A stretch of 49,243 nucleotides of DNA, taken from contig JACPVG010000016.1 of assembly GCA_016191875.1 (NCBI GenBank), forward strand, positions 106,444 to 155,686, written 5' to 3'. This DNA comes from Chloroflexota bacterium (lineage in GTDB: Bacteria; Chloroflexota; Anaerolineae; Anaerolineales; UBA11579). Positions within the stretch are counted from its first letter, which is position 1, and each line of letters opens with the position of its first letter. A program made the position numbers and the translations under genes. The notes under the pieces are model-generated. The model was not told the DNA's origin. It did not search any database and worked only from the letters and a program-made list of their open reading frames with translations. Of the stretch, positions 17,211-25,347 are shown one piece after another.

Positions 17211-17293
17211 CCCGGCAGGTCGATGTGGGCTGTTGTGGCACCTGTCCCTAAGAGGAAGGTACATATGGAAGGGTGGCGGCGAGAATTGGGGAA

Positions 17294-17299
17294 TATAAT
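17294..17299 (+). promoter_or_regulatory. Minus-10 element (TATAAT) for the CBS-domain gene
   Basis: TATAAT at 17294-17299, 32 bp before the start codon; predicted transcription start near 17306. No convincing -35 box. It implies that the CBS gene can be expressed apart from the upstream operon. Confidence 0.4.
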
Positions 17300-17330
17300 C
17301 TTTATAGACGGACCACGATAGGAGTTCACT

Positions 17331-17753
17331 ATGGATATCAAGAAAAGCCAGGTAAAAGACTGGATGACTCCCAATCCAGTGGCAATCACACCTCAAACCA
17401 ACCTCCCAAAGGCTCACCAGCTGATGAAGGAGTACAAGGTCAGGCGGTTGCCTATCGTGGATAACGGGCGATTGGTGGGAATCGTAACCCTGGGCGATAT
17501 CCGCGAAGCCAGTCCCTCAGACGCCACCTCCTTGAGCATCTACGAGCTGAACTACCTGCTATCGAATCTGACCGTGAAGGACATCATGACCAAGGATCTC
17601 CACATGGTTGGCGCGGAAACCTCACTGCATGACGCGGCTGCGCTGATGCTGGAGAAGAAAATCGGCGGCCTGCCGGTTATGGATGGAGATAGCCTGGTGG
17701 GAATCATCACAGAATCCGATATTTTCAGGGCAGTCGTGGAGATGTTCAAGTAG
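17331..17753 (+). CDS. Stand-alone CBS-domain pair protein
   Basis: A 140-residue protein made of two CBS domains only (about 8-65 and 80-138), each with the usual VKDWMTPNPVAITP / VKDIMTKDLHMV start and GRLVGIVTLGDI / DSLVGIITESDI end. Such Bateman modules bind adenosine nucleotides (AMP, ATP, sometimes SAM) and act as energy or ligand sensors. There is no attached enzyme or DNA-binding domain, so it must act through a partner that is not obvious here. The ATG at 17331 has AGGAG upstream. A preceding TATAAT (17294) and a following hairpin (17761-17784) suggest a single-gene unit, separated by 120 bp from the polyprenyl synthase. Confidence 0.95.
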   Translation: MDIKKSQVKDWMTPNPVAITPQTNLPKAHQLMKEYKVRRLPIVDNGRLVGIVTLGDIREASPSDATSLSIYELNYLLSNLTVKDIMTKDLHMVGAETSLHDAAALMLEKKIGGLPVMDGDSLVGIITESDIFRAVVEMFK

Positions 17754-17760
17754 AAATCAA

Positions 17761-17784
17761 AGAGCGTCCGTAAGAGAACGCTCT
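17761..17784. terminator. Hairpin between convergent CBS and response-regulator genes
   Basis: AGAGCGT (17761-17767) pairs with ACGCTCT (17778-17784) with a 10-nt loop, in the 52-bp space between two convergent genes. It is followed by CTTCAT, so the T-tract is poor. Probably a weak shared terminator. Confidence 0.5.
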
Positions 17785-17805
17785 CTTCATAAATGGCCGG
17801 GGAAT

Positions 17806-18462
17806 CTATTCGGCTGGCAGATGGTCTTCGACGCTGTGTCTGACGGCGTACGCTGCGGCTTCAGACCTGGTTCGCAGGTTCAGCTTGCTCAGAATCGAAC
17901 TTACGTAGTTTCTGACGGTTTTCTCACTGAGGAAGATTTCTGCGGCGATTTCCTTGTTCGTCTTGCCCTCGGCGATAAGGGATAAGATGCGAATCTCCTG
18001 ATCGCTCAAGGCGGCAAAAGCCTCGTCCGTGGCCTTACGTGAGGCTTCGCGGACTCGCTTGAACACCTTTTGAGTCAGGGTGGGATCGAGCAGCGATTCA
18101 CCCCGCCCGATCGCATCCAGCGCGTTGACCAAGTCGTCGCTGCCAATCTGCTTGAGAACATAGCCGCAAGCTCCCGCACTGATGGCATCAAACAGCAACT
18201 CATCCTCGGCAAACGATGTTAACATGATGATTTTGGTATCTGGCAAAAGGGCGATGATCTCGCGGGTAGCTTCGATGCCGTTCTTGCCAGGCAGGCGAAT
18301 ATCCATCACGACCACATCGGGCTTGTATTCCAGGGCGCGTTGAACAGCTTCGTCTGCTGAGCTTGCTTCGGCGATGACTTCGAAATTTGCGTAGTTGGAC
18401 AGAAGGGATTTCAGGCCAAGCCGAACGACCTCATGGTCGTCTACCAACATAATTTTTAGCAT
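17806..18462 (-). CDS. NarL/LuxR-family response regulator
   Basis: A 218-residue two-component regulator. Residues 1-120 form a receiver domain ([12 protein letters not shown] with the acidic pair, phospho-acceptor Asp54 in [10 protein letters not shown], Thr in MLTSF, Lys in YVLKQ). Residues about 148-210 form the LuxR helix-turn-helix ([20 protein letters not shown], then [19 protein letters not shown]). It starts at the ATG at 18462, back to back with the histidine kinase gene at 18533, which is of the DegS/LiaS type that phosphorylates this class of regulator. Sequence style is close to DevR/DosR and LiaR proteins, but the signal and targets cannot be deduced. Confidence 0.95.
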   Translation of the reverse strand: MLKIMLVDDHEVVRLGLKSLLSNYANFEVIAEASSADEAVQRALEYKPDVVVMDIRLPGKNGIEATREIIALLPDTKIIMLTSFAEDELLFDAISAGACGYVLKQIGSDDLVNALDAIGRGESLLDPTLTQKVFKRVREASRKATDEAFAALSDQEIRILSLIAEGKTNKEIAAEIFLSEKTVRNYVSSILSKLNLRTRSEAAAYAVRHSVEDHLPAE

Positions 18463-18467
18463 TTGCG

Positions 18468-18496
18468 TTGACCCGTATCTAGAGGGAAGATATAAT
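18468..18496 (+). promoter_or_regulatory. Sigma-70-type promoter for the histidine kinase gene
   Basis: TTGACC at 18468-18473 and TATAAT at 18491-18496 with an ideal 17-bp spacer. Predicted transcription start is near 18503, about 30 nt before the ATG. It lies in the space between the divergent regulator and kinase genes, where the regulator itself could bind. Confidence 0.75.
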
Positions 18497-18532
18497 TTCC
18501 ACGGTTATGGATTATAGCATGGATTGCGCGGC

Positions 18533-19915
18533 ATGATTGTGGTGAACAAACGACTCTTGCGCTGGCTGACGATCGTCCTGCCGGTAGGGTTTACCATCCT
18601 CTTGCTGGTGCTCACGGATTTGCTTTTCGCCACCCCGGCTTCGGTTTCAGAACTTGCGTTTGCACTGTTACTGGTTGCCCTCGGCACTTCCGGATTTTCA
18701 GCCTGGGTGTTTCGCATCATCGACGTGCGCGAAGCAGAGATCGCGCGCCGCGCCAGCCAGCTGGAAGCGCTCAGTTCAGCGGCGCTGGCTCTCACGACGG
18801 AACTGGACCTGGCTCTGGTGTTGCAGAAAGTTGTCGACCTGAGCAAGGATCTTGTGGCCGCGCGCTTTGGCGCGCTGGGGGTTCTGGATGAAACCGGGAA
18901 GTATTTTGAGCAGTTCATAACGTCTGGAATCAGCAGCGAACGACGACGCGAAATCGGAGAGCCGCCCATGGGGCATGGTGTTTTCTCCGTCCTGATCGAT
19001 GATGGGCGCCCTTTGCGGGTGGATGACATTCGACGCCACCATCGATCCGTAGGTTTTCCGGCGAGCCATCCGGAAATGAAGTCGCTGCTTGGCGTGCCAA
19101 TAATCTCGAAAGGCAAAGTGATCGGCGACCTGTACGTGGCGGATAAGCTACCGAATGTTGCCGCGGAGACGTCAAGCGCCGTGTCGGAGCATCCCTTTGA
19201 ATCGGAAGACCAGCAGGTGTTGGAGATGTTCGCCACACAGGCGGCCATTGCAATCGAAAACGCTAAACTCTACCGCCAGGTGCAGCAACTGGCGGTTCTG
19301 GAAGAGCGGCAGAGATTTGGCATGGACCTGCACGACGGAATCATCCAGTCCATATATGCAGTTGGATTGATGCTCGAAGATATTCAGCGCAGGGTGGAGA
19401 ACGAGCCGAAAGCCTCCGGGGCGCGGATCGGGAAGGCGATCCAATCCCTTAATCAGGTAATCCGGGACCTCAGAAACTATATCCTGGATCTGAGGCCGCA
19501 GCACTTTCAGGGGCGCGATATCCTTCAGGGCGTTGAGGAATTGGCGCGCGCTTTGCGCGCCAATTCTCTGGTGGACGTCAGTGTGACCCAGGGGAGCATC
19601 AACCTGGAGCGCATTACTCCGGCTCAAACTGTGGAAATCCTGCACATTGCCCAGGAAGCGCTATCCAACGTGCAGAAGCATGCCCGGGCAACCGAAGTCT
19701 CCATTCGCCTTGAAAACCTGGACAACCGGGTGCTCCAGATGTGCATTGAGGATAATGGAACGTCGATCCCGCGCGAGGCGTTGACAGATTCTCCTGGAAA
19801 TGGGCTTCGAAATATGCGCGAAAGGACCAACGGACTTGGCGGGGAGATAGAGATAGGCCCGCTAACGGAAGGGGGAACACGAGTGGCGGTGCGTATCCCT
19901 CTGAGAGAAGGCTGA
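18533..19915 (+). CDS. Membrane-anchored GAF-domain sensor histidine kinase (HisKA_3, DegS/LiaS type)
   Basis: A 460-residue kinase with two N-terminal membrane helices (about 8-32 and 40-63), a GAF domain (about 85-245, with GDLYVADKLP and FATQAAIAIENAKLY near its end), a HisKA_3 dimerisation domain with the phospho-acceptor His in GMDLHDGIIQSIYAVGL, and a HATPase_c domain (N-box EALSNVQKHA, then IEDNG and GNGLRNMRER). The family partners NarL/LuxR regulators, here the divergent gene at 17806-18462. The frame can start at TTG 18524; I prefer ATG 18533. Neither has a strong ribosome site. The short loop between membrane helices suggests that the signal is sensed by the GAF domain or within the membrane, not by a large extracellular domain. 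Confidence 0.95.
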   Translation: MIVVNKRLLRWLTIVLPVGFTILLLVLTDLLFATPASVSELAFALLLVALGTSGFSAWVFRIIDVREAEIARRASQLEALSSAALALTTELDLALVLQKVVDLSKDLVAARFGALGVLDETGKYFEQFITSGISSERRREIGEPPMGHGVFSVLIDDGRPLRVDDIRRHHRSVGFPASHPEMKSLLGVPIISKGKVIGDLYVADKLPNVAAETSSAVSEHPFESEDQQVLEMFATQAAIAIENAKLYRQVQQLAVLEERQRFGMDLHDGIIQSIYAVGLMLEDIQRRVENEPKASGARIGKAIQSLNQVIRDLRNYILDLRPQHFQGRDILQGVEELARALRANSLVDVSVTQGSINLERITPAQTVEILHIAQEALSNVQKHARATEVSIRLENLDNRVLQMCIEDNGTSIPREALTDSPGNGLRNMRERTNGLGGEIEIGPLTEGGTRVAVRIPLREG

Positions 19916-20079
19916 TACTGCCTCCCTTCTTCAGGCGTGGGAGAATCCGCTGTCTTCTGGAGTGACAGCGGGATGATTGTCATTCTGCCGACCGGACAAT
20001 TGCCACTTGGGGGTAGGGACGATGATTCTATACTTGTTCTAGCCCTGCCTTCCAGCGGCGGCGTACAGGTAGAGACCAG

Positions 20080-20472
20080 ATGCCCACTTTGCGCACCATG
20101 CTATTTGATGACCATGCGATGGTTCTGGAGCAGGTCGCGGGCCGCTTGAGGCAGGAGAACGACATTGAGGTTTGCCAGACCAGCGGTCTGGTGAATGTGG
20201 TCGAATCAACGCGTGCGGTCCGCCCGGATGTTGTAGTGATTGATCCTCAGAACAAGGACGGTTATAACTACGACCTGTTGTTCCTGGTGCGGCAAAGCCA
20301 ACCTGAAACGAAAATCATCATCTTGACTGCAATTGCGGATACATCAATGAGAATGGTTTTGCAGCGGATCGGTATCAGCGACGTTCTGGAAAAGGGGGTG
20401 GATACCGAGAAGCTCCTGGACGCCATTCGCAGACCGAGCGGCCAGGGGGCAAAGCGGTCATCGTCCGAATAG
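20080..20472 (+). CDS. Stand-alone response-regulator receiver domain
   Basis: A 130-residue receiver domain with no output domain. The acidic pair is present (FDDH, 10-11), the phospho-acceptor is Asp55 in VVVIDPQNKDG, followed by the Thr in ILTAIAD and the Lys in EKGV. The loop after Asp55 (PQNKDGYN) is longer and more polar than the usual (L/M)PG, so it is a divergent receiver. It follows the histidine kinase by 164 bp and may be a phosphate sink or connector for it. A possible promoter (TTGGGG 20007-20012, TATACT 20029-20034) precedes it. The last 15 bp overlap the 3' end of the convergent zinc-ribbon gene. Confidence 0.85.
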   Translation: MPTLRTMLFDDHAMVLEQVAGRLRQENDIEVCQTSGLVNVVESTRAVRPDVVVIDPQNKDGYNYDLLFLVRQSQPETKIIILTAIADTSMRMVLQRIGISDVLEKGVDTEKLLDAIRRPSGQGAKRSSSE

Positions 20473-21762
20473 CCGGCGCGCAAACCGCTGTAGGCGAGTG
20501 GGTGGCAATTCCCCGAGCACATCACCGGTGCAGGCGTTTACGGAGACGGCGTAGCGTTCGCCGTTCATGGCGTAGTGACTCAACCACCACGGAACCAACA
20601 CCAGCTTATAACTTTCGACAATGAGATTCAGAGTACTGACCCGCAGCAAGCGATACTCCCCGATGATCTCATAATCAAGTTTTCGCCTGATCGCCTGCAA
20701 CACCTTGGCGCGCGCTGAAATGGCCGCATTTGACAGCGCGACCGTGTACGTCTCTGCCAGCCAGCCGGCAGTCTTGTCGAGATCGGGCGGCTGAATGGGT
20801 ACAGCTCTAAGAGATTCAAGATTCGATTCAAATCCAGCTTGGTTCTGTCTGGAAGCAGGAATAAAGACATCATCAAAGTCCGCCAGGGTGTTGCCTGACA
20901 TGGGACCCCATTCCTGGTTCTGGTAGATTTCAGCGCTCCAGGTGGCATAGCCGCCAATATCAAAGGTCCAGACTGGGAGGTAGATCCCCGTCATTCGTTC
21001 AAGCCCGCCTGCATTCAGTAGCCCATGGCCATGCCACCATTCAACAATCTTGGACTCAGCGGACTTTCCGCCAATCTGTGGATCGAGCATCCCTGAAGGC
21101 GCGATGACCTCTTTATTTTCCAGGCCTTGAATAGAATATGCCGAATCGCAATGAGGGCAGGTAAACGACAATACCTGCGGCTCGAGCAAGAACTGCGCCC
21201 CGCATGCTCTACATTCGAAGACCTGCCGAATCTGAGGTTTGGAGTGCCCCCTGGCGGTGTAAATGCTGGAAATAAACTGCTGCTCAAGGTCGCGATTCGG
21301 GGCTGGTTGAGGAGCAAGGTCGCCCTCAGAATGCCCGCAGTTTTCGCAAGTCCGGGCGCGCCCGCTAGTCGTAAACACCAAGGCAGCTCCGCAATTTGGA
21401 CATTCGTGCCGGCTGCCTGTTGCCGCGGCGTTAATTTTCTGGTTGTTTTTCGGAAACTGGTCTGGATTCACCATCTCCTCGGCAACGATCTTTCCATCCA
21501 GAATGGCCAATTCACGACGGGCGCGCGGTTCGGCCGGGTAGAGCGCCAGGATATGTTCAATGAGGTCTCGTTTACGCTTTGGGTCTGGCTCGATCTGGCT
21601 GAGCCAGAAGTAGGCTTCGGCTTGTTGGGAGGGATCGCTTGCGCGATCAATGACCTTCTCCAGATAATAGCGCGCAGAACTGGTTTCTCTGGCCCTGGCA
21701 GAAGCAATTCCCCGTACAAGGAGTTGACGGGTGGCTTCGCCCTCCCAATTACGCCTGGACAT
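20458..21762 (-). CDS. Protein with multiple zinc ribbons, third gene of the MoxR/VWA cluster
   Basis: About 434 residues, function unknown. The N-terminal ~90 residues are helical and TPR-like (AEAYFWLSQIEPDPKRKRDL). Two zinc ribbons follow: CPNCGAALVF with CENCGH, and CRACGAQF with CPHCDS. The C-terminal ~200 residues are a beta-rich domain with many Trp and Tyr (YLPVWTFDIGGYATWSAEIY) and a second copy-like part (YKLVLVPWWLSHYAMNGERY), suggestive of a large folded binding domain. The frame is open to a GTG at 21813; I prefer ATG 21762 because AAAGG lies 6 bases upstream. It is encoded 67 bp downstream of the VWA gene on the same strand. The position implies a client or partner of the MoxR/VWA machine. 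Confidence 0.8.
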   Translation of the reverse strand: MSRRNWEGEATRQLLVRGIASARARETSSARYYLEKVIDRASDPSQQAEAYFWLSQIEPDPKRKRDLIEHILALYPAEPRARRELAILDGKIVAEEMVNPDQFPKNNQKINAAATGSRHECPNCGAALVFTTSGRARTCENCGHSEGDLAPQPAPNRDLEQQFISSIYTARGHSKPQIRQVFECRACGAQFLLEPQVLSFTCPHCDSAYSIQGLENKEVIAPSGMLDPQIGGKSAESKIVEWWHGHGLLNAGGLERMTGIYLPVWTFDIGGYATWSAEIYQNQEWGPMSGNTLADFDDVFIPASRQNQAGFESNLESLRAVPIQPPDLDKTAGWLAETYTVALSNAAISARAKVLQAIRRKLDYEIIGEYRLLRVSTLNLIVESYKLVLVPWWLSHYAMNGERYAVSVNACTGDVLGELPPTRLQRFARRLFGR

Positions 21763-21829
21763 TATCTGCCTTTGAGCCTCCTGAATGCCCGGATAGAAAA
21801 CATGGGCCTTCACATAATGTTGTCGGAAA

Positions 21830-23200
21830 TTATGCGAGCAACAGGTCTATAGCGTTGGAGAGCTCGCGTAGATTTCGAGCCTGCAATACGTCACTGCAAA
21901 TTGACTGATATTTCCACATGTCGCTATCGCCTGTGCCCCATTGCGCCTGGGACTCCGGATTGATCCAGATCGTGCGGTGGGCGCGCCGGGCCAGTTTCTG
22001 AAATATCGCCATTTGCGGGTCGTTGAAATTGTTGCGAGCATCGCCGACAACAATAAAACTGGTCCGGCTGTCGATCGTGTCCAGAAAGCGCCTATCGAGA
22101 TCCTTCAGACTGGCACCCAAATCGGTGCTGTAATAACCGGGGGGCATCTTCTGGAGGACGCCGAGGACGGCTTCGCCCGCTGTCTTACCGTCGAAATGCG
22201 GAGACACGTATTCCAAGTGGTCGATGAAGGCGAAAGCGTGGGTTTTGCTAACCAGGTCGCTCAGGTAAAAGAGCATTGTCAGCATCAATTCGGAGCAATA
22301 GCGCATGGAGGTGCTGACGTCGCACATGATGACGACCTTAGGTTTGCGAACTCGCTTTCTGCGTTTGATCTCGATGGGGATGGCATAGTTGCGCAGATTG
22401 CTTCGAATCGTGCTTTTGGGGTCGAGCAGCCCGCGATGGTCTTTCTTCTGGCGGAGCGCGATCTTGCTCTTGAGCATAGTCGCCAGGCGGCGGGCCTCGT
22501 CGCGCACAGAATTCATTTCCTGTTCGCTCAAGGCGCTAAATGGCAGGTCCAACAGGTTTTTCTCTGACTGCTGCCGGGGTAGTTCGGAAAGGTTTTCGGC
22601 GATTCCCTGTCCAACAAACTGACGAATCTGCTGCTGCCAGGCTTCGAGGTTGCGCGTCAGGGCAGCTTCCAGCGAGGCTGCCCGTTCGGCGGGCGTGGTT
22701 CCCGACAAGACCTCCAACAATTGCTCAAGAAGCTGGCGGACCTCATCCAAACCCACTGCCCGCTCGATACGGCGCGTCAGCCAATCCAGGTATTGAAGCG
22801 AGTCGACTCGCGATAGTCCCAGTCGATTCCCCAGGCTGTCCAGCTCGGCATCGGTGAGAGCCTCGCCGCTCAGCAATTCCTCCAGACGCTGACGAAGATG
22901 TTCCTCCAGGTCTTCAAGCCATCGGGACACCTGCTCCATTTCCTCAGGACTTAGCGCTTCCAGCAGGTTCGCGCCCAATGGAGGGGCGGTGCGGCCAAAA
23001 AAGAGCGGGAAGAGGTTGTCATATGTAGGCAGGTCGCGCTTTTCCTTGATCAGCGTGGCGCGCATCGCCAGTCGAAAAACGCTTTTGTCCGTGACTCCAA
23101 GCGTCTCGACGGCCCGGAAGGCGTCGGCGCTTTCCGCCAGACTGATCCTGGCTCCGCTTGTTCGCAGCGCGGCGATGAAGCGGGCAATTCGCTCTTCCAT
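21830..23200 (-). CDS. VWA-domain protein, CoxE-like
   Basis: A 456-residue partner of MoxR-type ATPases. Residues 1-280 are helical and charged, and residues about 285-450 form a von Willebrand A domain with the MIDAS motif DVSTSM (Asp294, Ser296, Ser298), a further metal-site Thr in YYSTDLG and the Asp in VVGDARNN. CoxE-like proteins work with a MoxR/CoxD ATPase to insert metals or remodel protein complexes, for example in carbon monoxide dehydrogenase maturation, but no cox structural genes are here. The ATG at 23200 overlaps the last base of the upstream MoxR gene stop, so the two are coupled. Confidence 0.93.
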   Translation of the reverse strand: MEERIARFIAALRTSGARISLAESADAFRAVETLGVTDKSVFRLAMRATLIKEKRDLPTYDNLFPLFFGRTAPPLGANLLEALSPEEMEQVSRWLEDLEEHLRQRLEELLSGEALTDAELDSLGNRLGLSRVDSLQYLDWLTRRIERAVGLDEVRQLLEQLLEVLSGTTPAERAASLEAALTRNLEAWQQQIRQFVGQGIAENLSELPRQQSEKNLLDLPFSALSEQEMNSVRDEARRLATMLKSKIALRQKKDHRGLLDPKSTIRSNLRNYAIPIEIKRRKRVRKPKVVIMCDVSTSMRYCSELMLTMLFYLSDLVSKTHAFAFIDHLEYVSPHFDGKTAGEAVLGVLQKMPPGYYSTDLGASLKDLDRRFLDTIDSRTSFIVVGDARNNFNDPQMAIFQKLARRAHRTIWINPESQAQWGTGDSDMWKYQSICSDVLQARNLRELSNAIDLLLA

Positions 23201-24165
23201 CAGTTGTTAGGCGGGGAGGGTGGCGTCGGGTGGCTGGCGGCGGGAGGTTCGTCCAGCAAATGAGGCAGACGGCGGCGAGTCTTCACGAGGTCGGCTTCGT
23301 GTTTCAGCAGGACGCTGAGAGTCGATTCGAGGGTGTGTGGATCAAGTTCTCGGGCATTCAGTGTCAGTAGCGCCTTGGCCCAATCCAGGGTTTCGCTGAT
23401 GCTGGGAGCCTTGCGCAGGTCCAGCCCGCGCAAGCGATTGACAATCTGCACCGCCTGGCGGGCGAGTAAAGGGGCCAGGCCAGGGACTTTGAGGCGCACC
23501 ACGGCGAGTTCCTGTTCCAGACTCGGATAGTCTATGAACAGGTACAAGCACCTGCGCTTCAATGCCTCGCTGAGTTCGCGAGTGTTATTGCTCGTCAGAA
23601 CCACCAGTGGGATGTGGCGCGCGTGAATTGTCCCCAGCTCTGGTATCGAGACCTGGAACTCGCTGAGGATTTCCAACAGGAAGGCTTCGAATTCCGAATC
23701 GGCCCGGTCGATCTCGTCAATGAGCAAGACTGCTGGCGATTCAGACATGATGGCGCGCAGCAACGGACGCTGGAGCAGAAAACGATCTGAGAAAAACACG
23801 TCTTCCTCGGCGGCCAATCTGTCGGCCGCTTCCGTCAGGGAATTTGTTTCGGAAAGAGTCTTCTGGAGTTGATCTCTGAGCAATTGCGTGTATAGCAATT
23901 GCTTGGCATATTCCCACTCATACAGGGCCTTGGTCTCATCAAGTCCTTCATAGCATTGCAGCCGAATCAATTCGCGACCCGTGGCTGCGGCCAATGCCTT
24001 TGCCAGCTCGGTCTTGCCCACTCCGGCTGGGCCCTCAACCAGGAGTGGCTTCTCCATCTGAAGGCAAAGCAGGAGAATAGTGGCTATTTCCATGGAAGGT
24101 ATGTATTTCTGGGCCTGAAGCGCGGCCTGGATTTCGGGGATGGTAGCGTACGAACTAGAATGCAT
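23200..24165 (-). CDS. MoxR-family AAA+ ATPase
   Basis: A 321-residue AAA+ ATPase with Walker A GPAGVGKT (45-52), Walker B VLLIDEIDRAD (146-156), sensor 1 in VVLTSNNTRELSEAL and the arginine finger in KRRCLYLFIDYP. These define the MoxR branch, whose members act as chaperones that remodel or load cofactors into partner proteins together with VWA proteins. The C-terminus ends in a Pro-rich tail (PPAASHPTPPSPPNN), which may be flexible. The stop overlaps the start of the VWA gene by one base. The rhodanese-MBL gene ends 12 bp upstream of the start, so four genes (24177-25295 down to 20458) probably form one operon. Confidence 0.95.
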   Translation of the reverse strand: MHSSSYATIPEIQAALQAQKYIPSMEIATILLLCLQMEKPLLVEGPAGVGKTELAKALAAATGRELIRLQCYEGLDETKALYEWEYAKQLLYTQLLRDQLQKTLSETNSLTEAADRLAAEEDVFFSDRFLLQRPLLRAIMSESPAVLLIDEIDRADSEFEAFLLEILSEFQVSIPELGTIHARHIPLVVLTSNNTRELSEALKRRCLYLFIDYPSLEQELAVVRLKVPGLAPLLARQAVQIVNRLRGLDLRKAPSISETLDWAKALLTLNARELDPHTLESTLSVLLKHEADLVKTRRRLPHLLDEPPAASHPTPPSPPNN

Positions 24166-24176
24166 CAGGTCTGGTC

Positions 24177-25295
24177 TCAGCGCAGCGCGCAGCGGTTGGC
24201 TCCGGCTTCCAGTATCGCCGGGTCGAATGGGGGCAATTCGCCCGCGATGTTCATCTTGTGGATATGCAGATGATTGCCGGGCGGAGGGGGAAGTTTGGCA
24301 AGGATGCGCTCCTCGAACTCCCCGGAATTGGGTTCGACGACGACCTGCTCGAAAACCTCTCGAATCGTGGCGGCGATGACCGGAGACCCAAACGCAACCG
24401 GCGAATCGGTGTGGGCAGGGAAGACCAGCATATCGCCGGGTAGGGACTGTAATGCCAGGAGGCTGCCATGCAGGGCGAGGGCATTCGTCGCGGTCAGGGC
24501 GGCATTATTCGACAGATCAGGTCGACCGAACGCGGAGATGAACAGCGTATCGCCAGTGAAGGCGGCGTGATATCCGAAGATGAGGCAAATCGACTCGGCG
24601 GTGTGGCCGGGCGTTGCGAGGGTGCGCAGGCGAACATCCCCCACCTCCAGATTGTCGCCATTAACCAAGGGGGAATGCTTGATGCTGGCTTGTTCGTTGC
24701 GAGGCAGGTAGTAGGGTATCGAAAGCTGGCTGGCAAGCGCGGGACCACGGGATATGTGGTCGGCGTGAATGTGTGTATCCAGCGCACCAATGATCTCAGT
24801 CTGCACCTGTGAAGCAAGGCCGGTGTAGACCTGGGGGTCAAGAGAGGCGTCCACGACCAGTGCCTGATCGCCGGCCGCGAGCAGATAACTGAGACAGCCC
24901 TTGCCAACCCGACGGACCTGGACGACGTGAAGGCCAGCCAGCGGTAGCGAGGCCACGTTCCAGGCCAGGGACCATTCCTGCATGCCGCCTGCCAGGGAAT
25001 AGGCTTCAATGCCGCGCGAGCGGAGGTAACTTGCGGCTGCCAGGCTGGTATTGCCGACATAGCAGACCAGGATGACCGGGACGGCCTGCACGGGCGCATA
25101 GCCCGCAAGCAAACCGGGACTGCCCATGTGCAGTTCGTCATAGATGTCGAGATGGCGAGCCTCGGCGATATGCCATTCGTCGAAATCCGGACTCCGGCGG
25201 ATGTCCAGAATCTCAATCGGCTGGCGCTGAGCGAGCCAGGACTGGAGGGTTGATCGGTCTATATGCAGGCTGGGGATTTCTGAAGTTCGCAGCAT
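24177..25295 (-). CDS. Rhodanese-MBL fusion, persulfide dioxygenase-like
   Basis: A 372-residue fusion. Residues about 10-115 form a rhodanese domain with the sulfur-carrying Cys78 in VCYVGNTS. Residues about 122-330 form a metallo-beta-lactamase domain with THIHADHISRG (His175, His177, Asp179, His180), ATPGHT (His231) and FTGDTLF (Asp249), the pattern of ETHE1-like persulfide dioxygenases and glyoxalase II. In ETHE1-type fusions I know, the MBL half usually comes first; here the rhodanese is N-terminal. The likely role is oxidation or transfer of sulfane sulfur such as glutathione-type persulfides, inferred from the domains. Its stop is 12 bp upstream of the MoxR start. The C-terminal ~40 residues (rich in Pro, then HLHIHKMN) are not explained by either domain. 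Confidence 0.9.
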   Translation of the reverse strand: MLRTSEIPSLHIDRSTLQSWLAQRQPIEILDIRRSPDFDEWHIAEARHLDIYDELHMGSPGLLAGYAPVQAVPVILVCYVGNTSLAAASYLRSRGIEAYSLAGGMQEWSLAWNVASLPLAGLHVVQVRRVGKGCLSYLLAAGDQALVVDASLDPQVYTGLASQVQTEIIGALDTHIHADHISRGPALASQLSIPYYLPRNEQASIKHSPLVNGDNLEVGDVRLRTLATPGHTAESICLIFGYHAAFTGDTLFISAFGRPDLSNNAALTATNALALHGSLLALQSLPGDMLVFPAHTDSPVAFGSPVIAATIREVFEQVVVEPNSGEFEERILAKLPPPPGNHLHIHKMNIAGELPPFDPAILEAGANRCALR

Positions 25296-25347
25296 ATTGG
25301 AGAGGCCAAGGGTTGTTCAAGGCAATTGTAACCCATGCGTCCGCCGG

